DNA of 64,000 nucleotides, from positions 1 through 64,000 of the forward strand of contig JBAWZA010000007.1 of NCBI GenBank assembly GCA_037143335.1, written 5' to 3'. Made by a program: the position numbers and the translations under genes. The notes below the pieces were generated by a model. It saw only the letters and a list, made by a program, of their open reading frames with translations. It was not told the DNA's origin and made no database searches. Each line of letters begins with the position of its first letter. The first letter of the stretch is position 1. Shown one piece after another: positions 8,647 through 16,843 of this stretch. The stretch comes from PALSA-1296 sp037143335 (lineage in GTDB: Bacteria; Bacteroidota; Ignavibacteria; Palsa-1295).

Positions 8647-8991
8647 ATGTTTGAGAATTTAGGCGGAGCGGAAGTTCTCGTCATTTTTTTAGTAATCCTC
8701 ATCTTTTTCGGACCGAAGAAGATACCCGAGCTTGCGACAAGTTTCGGGAAAGGCTTGCGCAAATTTAAGGATGCCAAAGAGGGCTTGGAAGATCAGTTCA
8801 AAACTGTGATGAAAGAGCCGTTGGATATGCTTCAAGAATCAAAAGCGCAGTTTGATAAGCATGTTGCCGATGCGCAAGTGACATTTCAAGAGACTTCAAA
8901 ATCTTTAGAAGCTAATTATACCGCTCCTGCAGCGACTGTCCCTGAACCAGTGGTTCCAGCTACACCTGCACCCCCAACTAATATGCCTTAA
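8647..8991 (+). CDS. TatA/TatB-family twin-arginine translocase protein
   Basis: A 114-residue paralogue of the preceding gene. It has the helix EVLVIFLVILIFFG, the hinge FGPKKIPEL, amphipathic ATSFGKGLRKFKDAKEGLED and a longer C-terminal region ending in a Pro/Ala-rich tail (PAATVPEPVVPATPAPPTN). The longer tail is TatB-like in length, but the FG and KIPEL motifs are TatA-like, so it could act as TatB, TatE or a second TatA. Its stop codon overlaps the stop of the opposite-strand DUF1697 gene within the sequence TTAA. Confidence 0.82.
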   Translation: MFENLGGAEVLVIFLVILIFFGPKKIPELATSFGKGLRKFKDAKEGLEDQFKTVMKEPLDMLQESKAQFDKHVADAQVTFQETSKSLEANYTAPAATVPEPVVPATPAPPTNMP

Positions 8992-9527
8992 TCTTCTGTT
9001 CTGATCAGTTTCAGAACGGTGTTCCAATTCCTCGTTGTGATATTTTTTCCGTAAGTTTTTTCAAGGATTGCCATTGCATCAGATGTGCCCCCATGAGCAA
9101 GATCGAGCATACTAATGAGTTCGGAATTCTCCTGCCGTAATATGGTAAATGACTTGTCAGGCGAGGTGTAGGGTAAATCCAGATTGTTGTTGATGCTATC
9201 TGACAAGAAGGTGATATAGAGTCTATGGTCTTTGGTGACAACGATTCCCTTGAAGGGATCGGAGGCAATGAGATTCTGAATTTCAGCAGAAGTCCGAAGC
9301 AGAACGGGAATCTCGAAACCAAATGCCTCCGCTAAAAGTGAAGTAATTTTTTTTGTCAGACTCGGGATAGTGGTTGAATTAGTCTCGAACATAAGATTCC
9401 CACTCGCAAGGATTGTCCAAACTTTATTATATCCTGCATCTTCCATAACTAATTTCAGCTTCGCCATTGGGACTTTCTTATTCCCACCAACATTGATACC
9501 TCGGAGCAATGCCATGTATTTAGCCAT
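8988..9527 (-). CDS. DUF1697 domain protein
   Basis: A 179-residue protein matching the DUF1697 family by its N-terminal signature MAKYMALLRGINVGGNKKVPM and WTILASGNLMFET. The family occurs widely in bacteria and its function is not established. It overlaps the upstream ydeI-like gene by 8 bases, so the two form an operon. The conserved RGINVGG motif is intact and the length is normal. Confidence 0.85.
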   Translation of the reverse strand: MAKYMALLRGINVGGNKKVPMAKLKLVMEDAGYNKVWTILASGNLMFETNSTTIPSLTKKITSLLAEAFGFEIPVLLRTSAEIQNLIASDPFKGIVVTKDHRLYITFLSDSINNNLDLPYTSPDKSFTILRQENSELISMLDLAHGGTSDAMAILEKTYGKNITTRNWNTVLKLIRTED

Positions 9528-10098
9528 GAAATTTCTTTCCTACTGAGAGCATTTCGAGTATTAATTTGATTCTCTTTTCACGCGTCTCTGGTTTCACTGC
9601 CGTTTGGATTCGATATGCAATAGCATAGAGGTTGGTTTTATTGAGAGTCTTGTAAAAATCGTGAGCCTGCTCATTTTTCTTAATCATTGCCATCACATCA
9701 TCTGGTATCGTCGCCTGGCTGAATGAATCGTATGCCTTTGCCCACCTGCCGTCGGCTTTTGCCTTCTCGATTTCGAGCAAGCCCGGCTTCCGCATCTTTT
9801 TTGTCTCGATGAGTCTTGCGACATGCTCGGTATTTCGTTTGGACCAGTTACTTTTGGCACGACGCGGAGTAAATCGTTGGAGCCATGAGTCCCCATCAAA
9901 TGGCTTCGCCTGCCCGTCTATCCAACCGTAACACAGTGCAACGTCAAGCGCTTGGGCATACGTGATCGAAGGAATTCCAGTGGATTTCTTGTAATATCGG
10001 AGCCAAATGCCTTCTGTAAGCGTGTAGTTGGCTTTGAGCCAGTTGGTGAACTCCTTCTCGGATGCGAAGGAGATAGGCGTTTCTGGGGTGGAAATCAT
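9520..10098 (-). CDS. YdeI/OmpD-associated family protein
   Basis: A 192-residue protein starting MISTPETPISF. The longer frame upstream runs into a tRNA gene, so the ATG at 10098 is the only sensible start. Motifs of the YdeI/OmpD-associated ('bacteriocin-protection') family: EFTNWLKANY, GIWLRYYKK, ALDVALCYGWIDGQAKP, and FTPRRAKSNWSKRN. The biochemical role is unknown. The start codon lies only 9 bases beyond the 3' end of tRNA-Ser on the same strand, so the mRNA is probably made from the tRNA promoter. It overlaps the DUF1697 gene. Confidence 0.85.
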   Translation of the reverse strand: MISTPETPISFASEKEFTNWLKANYTLTEGIWLRYYKKSTGIPSITYAQALDVALCYGWIDGQAKPFDGDSWLQRFTPRRAKSNWSKRNTEHVARLIETKKMRKPGLLEIEKAKADGRWAKAYDSFSQATIPDDVMAMIKKNEQAHDFYKTLNKTNLYAIAYRIQTAVKPETREKRIKLILEMLSVGKKFHG

Positions 10099-10107
10099 AA
10101 AAGCGAG

Positions 10108-10189
10108 CGGAGGGCGAGGGAGTCGAACTCTCATAGCCTTGCGGCTGGCAGTTTTCAAGACTGCTGCAATACCATTATGCGAGCCCTCC
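10108..10189 (-). tRNA. tRNA-Ser (anticodon TGA)
   Basis: Read on the minus strand: acceptor GGAGGGC pairs with GCCCTCC. The anticodon stem GCAGT/ACTGC encloses loop CTTGAAA, giving anticodon TGA. A long variable arm (GCCGCAAGGC) marks a class II serine tRNA. The T-arm is GAGAG-TTCGACT-CCCTC with one mismatch, and CCA is not encoded. At about 82 nt it is short for tRNA-Ser because the D-loop is compact. It decodes UCA and, by wobble, other UCN codons. Confidence 0.93.
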
Positions 10190-10264
10190 GTGGACTTGCG
10201 CGGACTTCATAACTCTTTCTAGCGAAACGTTGTTCCAAAAAGATTGAAATTATTCGTAGATTCT

Positions 10265-11431
10265 ATGACAGCTCACTTCGGGAAAGAGATTCGCAAACGG
10301 TGGTTACTGGATGAAAATGTTGCCTTTTTGAACCACGGTTCATTCGGTGCATGTCCGCGGGATGTGCTCGTTGCCCAAAGCGAGTGGCGATCTCAGATGG
10401 AAAAACAACTCGTGAAGTTCATCACCGTGGATGCACACCCTGCGATGCTAAATTCGCTCACTCAGCTCGGCGAATTCGTGAATGCAAAGGAATCCGACAT
10501 TGTATTCCTCGATAACGCCACCTCTGCGGTGAATGCCGTCGTCCGCTCGCTGATGCCGAAATGGAAGCAAGGTGATGAGCTTCTGACAACCACACACGTC
10601 TATGGTGCGATGCGCAAGACCTTGCACTACGCCGCGGATGTCTCAGGTGCGACTGTCGTCGAAGCCGTCATTCCCTTCCCCATCCAAACCGCCGACCAAG
10701 TTGTCGAGGCAGTTCGTAAAGCAATAACAGACAAAACAAAATTCGCGATCATAGACCACGTCACTTCCCCATCTGCCCTTGTGTATCCGATCGAGAGGAT
10801 TATTGCCCTTTTTAAAGAGCGAGGGATTCCAGTAATGATTGACGGTGCACATGCCCTTGGTATGCTTCCACTCGATATGGCAAAATTTGGTGCGGATTTT
10901 TATACCGGCAATTGTCATAAGTGGCTCTATGCCCCGAAAGGATCGGCATTTTTATATGTTGACGCTAAGCATCAGAAAGAAATTCATCCGACGAATATCT
11001 CGCATAATTATCTCACATCATTCAAATCCGAATTCGATTGGGTTGGCACGCACGACCCAACGGCATGGCTATCAGTCTCTGCCGCACTTGCTTTCATCAA
11101 GGAGATGGGCGTTGATAATATGAGAACCTACGGACATAATCTCGCAATCGAAGCACGGAAGATGCTCTCGAAATCGTGGGGATCACAAATCGTTGCTCCA
11201 GATGATATGATCGGAATGCTTGCAACAATTGAGTTGCCTGGTAATCCGAAAGATGATGACAAGCGCATTGTGAATTTGCATGATAGGCTCCGCGACGAAT
11301 TCCATATCGAGATTCCTGTCATCGGCGGACTCGGTGGGCACACTTATGTTCGTATCTCGTGTCAAGTATATAACGACATGTCAGAATACGAACAGCTTGA
11401 TAGAGCAATCAAAAAAATATTCTCAATCTAA
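10265..11431 (+). CDS. Aminotransferase class V, isopenicillin-N-epimerase-like
   Basis: A PLP-dependent fold-type I enzyme of 388 residues. A TTG start at 10244 is possible but ATG 10265 aligns better with the family. FLNHGSFGACP at 21-31 is the family N-terminus; D193 in VMIDGAHALGM contacts the PLP ring, and K219 in NCHKWLYAPKGSAFL forms the Schiff base. This CefD-like group contains epimerases, cysteine desulfurase-like and EgtE-like C-S lyases, so the substrate cannot be assigned. It is followed after 3 bases by mtnN, suggesting co-expression, perhaps in sulfur amino-acid metabolism (inference). Confidence 0.85.
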   Translation: MTAHFGKEIRKRWLLDENVAFLNHGSFGACPRDVLVAQSEWRSQMEKQLVKFITVDAHPAMLNSLTQLGEFVNAKESDIVFLDNATSAVNAVVRSLMPKWKQGDELLTTTHVYGAMRKTLHYAADVSGATVVEAVIPFPIQTADQVVEAVRKAITDKTKFAIIDHVTSPSALVYPIERIIALFKERGIPVMIDGAHALGMLPLDMAKFGADFYTGNCHKWLYAPKGSAFLYVDAKHQKEIHPTNISHNYLTSFKSEFDWVGTHDPTAWLSVSAALAFIKEMGVDNMRTYGHNLAIEARKMLSKSWGSQIVAPDDMIGMLATIELPGNPKDDDKRIVNLHDRLRDEFHIEIPVIGGLGGHTYVRISCQVYNDMSEYEQLDRAIKKIFSI

Positions 11432-11434
11432 AGA

Positions 11435-12205
11435 ATGGCTATTGGAATAATGGGCGCAATGCCCGAAGAGATTTTTCTGATCTCTGAAAATATCACTGGT
11501 AAAAAAATAACCACTATCGGAGGCAGAGACTACATCACCGGCAAACTTTGCGAACAAAATGTAGTTGCTGTGTTCTCACGTTGGGGAAAAGTCGCTGCCG
11601 CACAGAGTGCGACGACGCTCATTACGAACTTCAATGTTAAAACAGTAATCTTTACTGGTGTTGCAGGTGGCGCTGATCCCGATCTCAATATCGGTGATAT
11701 TGTAATCGCACGTGATTTGTTGCAACATGATATGGATGCAAGCCCGATTCCTGCATTCAAAAAATTTGAGATCCCACTGCTGGGATTAACTCATTTCATC
11801 TCTCAGCTTGAGTTACGAACTCATGCCGAAAAGGCTGCGGCGCGGTTTCTGGCAAGTTCAGGACTCGCAGATATTGATTCCGAAATTCTTGCTGAGTATG
11901 GCATTCTCACGCCGAAGATTGCCGTTGGTACAATCGCGACTGGAGACGAATTCATTGCTGATAAACAAAAAATCGCAAAACTTCGAGAAGAGATTAACGG
12001 GTTACTCTGCATCGAGATGGAAGGCGCTGCAGTTGCGCAAGTATGCCATGAACATCTTGTGCCGTTCGTCGTTATTCGAGCAATTTCGGATAAAGCGGAT
12101 TCCGATGCGATGCATGATTTTTCGAAATTCGTAAAAAATGTCGTGAATCATTATTCACTCGGCATCGTCACCGAAATGCTGACACAATGGGAGCACTATA
12201 ACTAA
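11435..12205 (+). CDS. mtnN: 5'-methylthioadenosine/S-adenosylhomocysteine nucleosidase
   Basis: It hydrolyses MTA and SAH (and 5'-deoxyadenosine in characterised members) to adenine plus the thio-sugar, in methionine salvage and SAM by-product removal. N-terminus MAIGIMGAMPEEI gives E12; IEMEGAAVAQV gives E196, and IRAISDKAD gives D219. These match the catalytic acid and base positions of the E. coli enzyme. The phosphorylase-like GVAGGADPDLNIGD motif is present. At 256 residues it is slightly longer than the usual 230, with an insertion around 105-155. Confidence 0.93.
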   Translation: MAIGIMGAMPEEIFLISENITGKKITTIGGRDYITGKLCEQNVVAVFSRWGKVAAAQSATTLITNFNVKTVIFTGVAGGADPDLNIGDIVIARDLLQHDMDASPIPAFKKFEIPLLGLTHFISQLELRTHAEKAAARFLASSGLADIDSEILAEYGILTPKIAVGTIATGDEFIADKQKIAKLREEINGLLCIEMEGAAVAQVCHEHLVPFVVIRAISDKADSDAMHDFSKFVKNVVNHYSLGIVTEMLTQWEHYN

Positions 12206-12218
12206 ATGAGTAGTAAGT

Positions 12219-13412
12219 ATGTACGGAAAAATTAGAGAAGAACTTCAGTCAGAGTTGCAAACGATTACCGACTCTGGCCTATATAAAACGGAGCGCATCA
12301 TCACCACTCCGCAAGGAGTGGAGATTTCCGTTGAAGGCAGAACGGGAACATATCTCAACTTTTGTGCGAATAATTATCTCGGACTCTCCTCACACCCACA
12401 AGTTATTAAAGCCGCACATGATGCGTTGGAGAAGCATGGGTACGGAATGTCGAGCGTGCGATTTATTTGTGGCACCGAGGATTTGCATAAAGATCTCGAG
12501 CGCGAGCTTTCGGCATTCTTGCAAACAGATGATACGATTCTCTACGTCGCCTGCTTTGATGCGAATGGCGGAGTGTTCGAACCTCTCTTCGGTGAGGATG
12601 ATGCGATTATCAGCGATGAACTCAACCACGCTTCAATCATTGATGGAGTGAGACTTTCAAAAGCCGCGAGATTCAGATATAAAAACTCGGACATGGCAGA
12701 GCTGGAGCAAATCCTAAACAACACACAGAGCAATCGCAGACGTGTGATTGTCACTGACGGCGTCTTCTCGATGGATGGAAGTATTGCCAAGCTTGGTGAG
12801 ATTTGTGACCTTGCAGATAAATATGATGCCCTTGTGATGGTGGATGATTCACACGCAACTGGTTTCATCGGAAAAACTGGACGCGGTTCAATTGAGTATC
12901 GCAACGTCATGGGAAGAGTGGATATTATTACATCAACGCTCGGCAAGGCAATGGGTGGCGCGGCGGGCGGGTTCACATCTGGGCGAAAAGAAATTATTGA
13001 AATGCTGAGACAACGTTCGCGTCCGTATCTTTTCAGTAATTCACTCCCACCGCCTATCGCTGGCGCGACGCTTGAAGTATTACGTATGCTCGGCAAGACA
13101 ACAGAACTTCGCGACAAGCTCGAAGATTCGACACTATACTTCCGTACAAAACTTACTGATGCAGGCTTCGACATCAAGCCTGGCGTACATCCAATTACTC
13201 CGATCATGCTCTACGATGCTCCACTTGCTCAAGCATTCGCCGCAGAATTACTTGAAGAAGGAATTTATGTGATTGGATTTTTCTATCCCGTTGTAGCGAA
13301 GGGTCAAGCGCGAATCAGAGTACAACTCTCTGCCGCGCATGAGCGAGCACATCTCGATAAAGCAATCGCGGCATTTACAAAAGTCGGGAAAAAGCTTGGT
13401 GTGATTAAGTGA
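12219..13412 (+). CDS. kbl: Glycine C-acetyltransferase (2-amino-3-ketobutyrate CoA ligase)
   Basis: It is a PLP enzyme of the alpha-oxoamine synthase family, converting 2-amino-3-oxobutyrate and CoA to glycine and acetyl-CoA in threonine degradation. At 397 residues its length is near-identical to E. coli Kbl. Motifs: NFCANNYLGLSSHP, GMSSVRFICGT, VMVDDSHATGF, and the Schiff-base lysine K243 in STLGKAMGGAAGGF. SVRFICGT and DSHATGF favour Kbl over BioF or serine palmitoyltransferase. Threonine dehydrogenase (tdh), its usual partner, is not in the window. Confidence 0.93.
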   Translation: MYGKIREELQSELQTITDSGLYKTERIITTPQGVEISVEGRTGTYLNFCANNYLGLSSHPQVIKAAHDALEKHGYGMSSVRFICGTEDLHKDLERELSAFLQTDDTILYVACFDANGGVFEPLFGEDDAIISDELNHASIIDGVRLSKAARFRYKNSDMAELEQILNNTQSNRRRVIVTDGVFSMDGSIAKLGEICDLADKYDALVMVDDSHATGFIGKTGRGSIEYRNVMGRVDIITSTLGKAMGGAAGGFTSGRKEIIEMLRQRSRPYLFSNSLPPPIAGATLEVLRMLGKTTELRDKLEDSTLYFRTKLTDAGFDIKPGVHPITPIMLYDAPLAQAFAAELLEEGIYVIGFFYPVVAKGQARIRVQLSAAHERAHLDKAIAAFTKVGKKLGVIK

Positions 13413-13443
13413 TGGCGGACTTACCTCCACACTACCTAATAGT

Positions 13444-13466
13444 GGGACGGACTCTTAGTCCGTCCC
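13444..13466. repeat. Perfect stem-loop just before a start codon
   Basis: GGGACGGACT (13444-13453) and AGTCCGTCCC (13457-13466) form a perfect 10-bp stem with a CTT loop. The ATG of the next gene is at 13471, four bases later. There is no following T-run, so it is not an ordinary terminator. It occupies the position of the ribosome-binding site and could reduce translation. The GGACGGACTnnnAGTCCGTCC form looks like a dispersed palindromic repeat. Confidence 0.7.
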
Positions 13467-13470
13467 GAGC

Positions 13471-14346
13471 ATGAATCGCATGAAGCCCGCTGTAATCGCA
13501 CTCGTACTAATTTCACTCTCGCTCCCGATAAGAGCGCAGGAGAAGTCGGCTGACTCATCTCGGACTCTCGACGTTTGTCCAATACTTCCATCAATCGCAC
13601 CAGTCGCTGTGATTGGCGTTGCTCTGGCAAATAATTACAACGACTTCTGGAGGAATTCATCGCCGGTACCTTTTCATTTCTCGAACGATCCGCCTTATGC
13701 AATGCATAACGATAAATTGGGTCATGCATTCTATGCCTCGACTACGGCCGATATTATTACGCGTTGCTATGTCGAAGCAGGTTTGGATGCAAAGACCTCT
13801 GGATGGATCGGATTTGGGGCATCATTACTCGCTCAGACACTAGTAGAGATCGGCGACGGTGTTCATGGCAAGGAAGCCTATTATGGATTCTCACCTGGCG
13901 ATGAAATTGCAGATTTTTTGGGTTCGGGTTTCTCGATGATGAAAGAATATCTTCCTGCACTCAAGAGCATTGATTACAAAATTGGGTTCTCGCCTTCGGA
14001 TGCACTTAAGTCTGGAGCATATCACTCAATCATTGACGATGACGAAAGTCAATTCTTTTGGCTGAGCACATCTCCCGCTCCACTTATGCCAGCGTGGTAT
14101 CCGCAGTGGTTGAACGTTGCTGTCGGGTATGGAGTAGAAAATTTAGAGCAGGTGAAATTCTTGTCATCTCGTGCTGGCACCATCCCGAAATCACAATTCT
14201 ATCTCGGCTTTGATATTTCTCTGAAAGCAATTCCAATTAAAGGGAAAGTGTGGGAAATCATTGCTGAGATACTGGATCATTTCCGAATTCCATTTCCCGC
14301 TCTTCAGCTCTACCCGATCACAAAATGGTATTGGATACACTCCTGA
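13471..14346 (+). CDS. DUF2279-like exported protein
   Basis: A 291-residue protein with a signal peptide (MNRMKPAVIALVLISLSLPIRAQ). The core (about 75-170) contains HNDKLGHAFYAS, YVEAGLDAKTSGWIGFGASLLAQTLVEIGDG and YGFSPGDEIADFLGSG. This pattern of DKxGH, a Gly-rich helix and a D/E-containing helix fits DUF2279 (YfiM-like) proteins. These are predicted envelope proteins of unknown function. The C-terminal half has barrel-like strands ending KWYWIHS. Its stop is two bases from the opposite-strand comEC stop. A strong stem-loop abuts its start. Confidence 0.7.
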   Translation: MNRMKPAVIALVLISLSLPIRAQEKSADSSRTLDVCPILPSIAPVAVIGVALANNYNDFWRNSSPVPFHFSNDPPYAMHNDKLGHAFYASTTADIITRCYVEAGLDAKTSGWIGFGASLLAQTLVEIGDGVHGKEAYYGFSPGDEIADFLGSGFSMMKEYLPALKSIDYKIGFSPSDALKSGAYHSIIDDDESQFFWLSTSPAPLMPAWYPQWLNVAVGYGVENLEQVKFLSSRAGTIPKSQFYLGFDISLKAIPIKGKVWEIIAEILDHFRIPFPALQLYPITKWYWIHS

Positions 14347-14348
14347 GA

Positions 14349-16826
14349 TTATTGCCATTCAACTTGGGAAAAAGTTTTTCCATCGGATTCAAATAATAAT
14401 GCACCTGATTTATCTGTTCGCATGACTTGAGCACCGTTGTGGACCCAGTGTTTTAGGGTACTTATCGCTGGATGGCCGAAGGTATTATTTTTGCCAACAG
14501 AGATTACCGCATACTTGGGTTTGCACGTCTTTACAAATCCCGGAGTCGAACTTGTTCGGCTACCGTGATGCGCCACCTTGACAATATCCGATTTCAGAAA
14601 ATCACCATAACGATGTACAAGCGCTTCTTCATCCGAGCCTTCTATGTCACCTAATAACAGAGCCGATGAATTTCCATAGACCACTTTCAAAGCCAAAGAG
14701 TTGTGATTCATCCCTTGTGATGAAAGCCCCATAGTTACTTCATCAGTAGTTGATTCAGGATTGAGGACAAAAACTGACAAGTCTTTCGCTAACCTTATTT
14801 CTTGTCCTTGATGAATTCTTTCAACAGAAAGATGCTGGCTTTGTATGATACTATCGAGTTGAAATGCGGCGTAACCTTGCGTTCGTTCGCCAGAAGTATA
14901 AAGCTGATGCACATGCTCGCTTTCCAAGATTGATTTCAAACCTCCGTAATGATCAATATGCATGTGCGTTACAAACCCAGCTTCAATAGTGCGAATTCCT
15001 TCTGCTTGAAAGAGCGGTCGGATTACTCGATCTGCGATCGGAGAATAATTTCGGTTTATTCCACCGAAGTCAATCATATAGTTTTTCCCCTCAGCGGACG
15101 TGAGCAAGATTGCATCGCCTTGACCTACATCAAAAAAGAGAATGGATACTTTCCCGTTCTCGTGAATCACTGAACTCGAAAATGGAATTGCGATAAATAA
15201 CAGCGCAAGCATTACCGCTCCGCACATCAAGCTTCGCGACACGATTGTTTTCACGGTTTGGGAATTGACCATGTACCATAATCCCAAAAGATACAGAACA
15301 ATCACAATGGTTTGGGGGCGTGGCAATTGAAGCACGGACCATCCAAATCCCGAAGATATATGCGCGATGAACGTAACCAGATTTGTCAGCCAGAGTAACG
15401 ATTCACCATACAGTGAGCCAACCCACGGACTGATAATCGAAATTGGGAGGAGTAAAAATCCGAGCACTGTGATAAGTCCCGCGATCGGCACACCAATGAT
15501 ATTCACGATGAGTCCGACGACTGAGACACGGTGGAAATGAAAAAGGAAAACAGGTAATAAGCCCAGAAAAATCGAAAGTGATAACAAACCTGCTTGCAAT
15601 GACCGTTGTGAGAATTGTGCGTACGTTGATTTTGAATCCTTCCATTCTGAGCTAACGCATACTTTCTCAAGTCGGGTGTAAATAAACACGATGGAGAACA
15701 CCGCACCGTATGATAGTTGGAATCCGATGTCAAATAAATCATAGGGTCGCAGAAGCAATGTGAGCAGTGCTGCACCAGCCGTTACATTACCCATATCCGG
15801 TTTACGCTCTAAGAAGAGTGCAAGAAAAATGAACTCCGTTGCAATGAGAGCACGAATGACACTCGGCTCAAGACCCACTACCAAACAATAAAACAATATC
15901 ACAATCATACTTACTGCTATCCGCACTCTTCGAAAAGCGAGTCCCAATAAGCGCAAAAGGTATGCAACAATTAGTGCGATTATCGCCACATTAAATCCAC
16001 TTACGACTAAAAGATGCGTAAGCCCTGCTTTCTGAAAATCATCAAGCGTTTCCTGTGGCAAACTGCTTTTATCTCCAAGCACAACAGCAGAGACAAATCC
16101 TGCTGCCACTGAATCTTGTACGGATCGAACGATTAAAGATTTGGATTGAACATCGATATTCCTGAAAAATATATTTACCATCTCCACGAACGATGGTTCT
16201 GGCGAATCCAAAATATACAGATCGTAAATAGATTTTGAATACGCACGGGCTTTTGCATCATTATGCTCTTTCAGCTTCATGTCAAATGGTACTTCGTAAG
16301 GATTGCTCGGTGGCTTGAGCGGGCTAAGCGTTGCGAATAGTTTTATTCGCGCGCCATACTTCGGTAGAGTTTCAGAGGGTGCGGGAATTCTGTGACCAAT
16401 TGATGCTGCGATTTTCTCCGAGATTGCAAACGTGCATGAATTCACACGTAACGAATCTGTCTCGATAAAAAAGCTAATGACATCTGCACTCGCATTCGGA
16501 TCGCTTGTAATTTTTCCGTAGATAATTGCATCACCCTCATAGATTTGTGATATTCGTCTTGATTGCGAATGATCAAACCGATATTCCTGAAACGTGAGGA
16601 TGGAAAAACCGAATGCAACAACGCAAATCAAACCAAGCGAGAGCCTTAGAATATTCGGATACTTCCGAAACCAAATCAATGCTATGCCAGAAAGTAAAAA
16701 AAGAAGAAGAGAAAGGAATAATTCGATTGGAAGATGTGCACCTGAAAGCCGTGCAAGGGCAATCCCCGTCGCACATGCAATGAGTGTAAGAAGCGCAGGG
16801 CGATGTGGTGAATTCTCAGAGTTCAC
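14349..16826 (-). CDS. comEC: ComEC/Rec2-family DNA-uptake channel protein
   Basis: An 825-residue polytopic membrane protein of natural transformation, which carries one DNA strand across the inner membrane. Order: two N-terminal helices, a DUF4131-like OB region (about 40-230), the Competence membrane domain (about 240-530, with GDKSSLPQETLDDFQKAGLTHLLVVSG) and a C-terminal metallo-beta-lactamase domain. The latter has FDVGQGDAILL, HMHIDHYGG (the HxHxDH zinc motif), LLLGDIEGSDE and VAHHGSRTS, as in ComEC proteins predicted to have nuclease activity. It lies 17 bases after the stop of a T9SS cargo gene on the same strand, so read-through is possible. No other competence genes are in the window. 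Confidence 0.93.
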   Translation of the reverse strand: MNSENSPHRPALLTLIACATGIALARLSGAHLPIELFLSLLLFLLSGIALIWFRKYPNILRLSLGLICVVAFGFSILTFQEYRFDHSQSRRISQIYEGDAIIYGKITSDPNASADVISFFIETDSLRVNSCTFAISEKIAASIGHRIPAPSETLPKYGARIKLFATLSPLKPPSNPYEVPFDMKLKEHNDAKARAYSKSIYDLYILDSPEPSFVEMVNIFFRNIDVQSKSLIVRSVQDSVAAGFVSAVVLGDKSSLPQETLDDFQKAGLTHLLVVSGFNVAIIALIVAYLLRLLGLAFRRVRIAVSMIVILFYCLVVGLEPSVIRALIATEFIFLALFLERKPDMGNVTAGAALLTLLLRPYDLFDIGFQLSYGAVFSIVFIYTRLEKVCVSSEWKDSKSTYAQFSQRSLQAGLLSLSIFLGLLPVFLFHFHRVSVVGLIVNIIGVPIAGLITVLGFLLLPISIISPWVGSLYGESLLWLTNLVTFIAHISSGFGWSVLQLPRPQTIVIVLYLLGLWYMVNSQTVKTIVSRSLMCGAVMLALLFIAIPFSSSVIHENGKVSILFFDVGQGDAILLTSAEGKNYMIDFGGINRNYSPIADRVIRPLFQAEGIRTIEAGFVTHMHIDHYGGLKSILESEHVHQLYTSGERTQGYAAFQLDSIIQSQHLSVERIHQGQEIRLAKDLSVFVLNPESTTDEVTMGLSSQGMNHNSLALKVVYGNSSALLLGDIEGSDEEALVHRYGDFLKSDIVKVAHHGSRTSSTPGFVKTCKPKYAVISVGKNNTFGHPAISTLKHWVHNGAQVMRTDKSGALLFESDGKTFSQVEWQ

Positions 16827-16843
16827 TCATAGGGAAAAAAAAC

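Noticed and set aside
12542..13207. 221-codon minus-strand frame
   Set aside because: Antisense shadow of kbl, which has intact catalytic motifs; product is Ser-rich and without any domain.
13444..13466. Terminator of kbl
   Set aside because: No T-run after the stem; its place next to the start codon favours a repeat or translational element.
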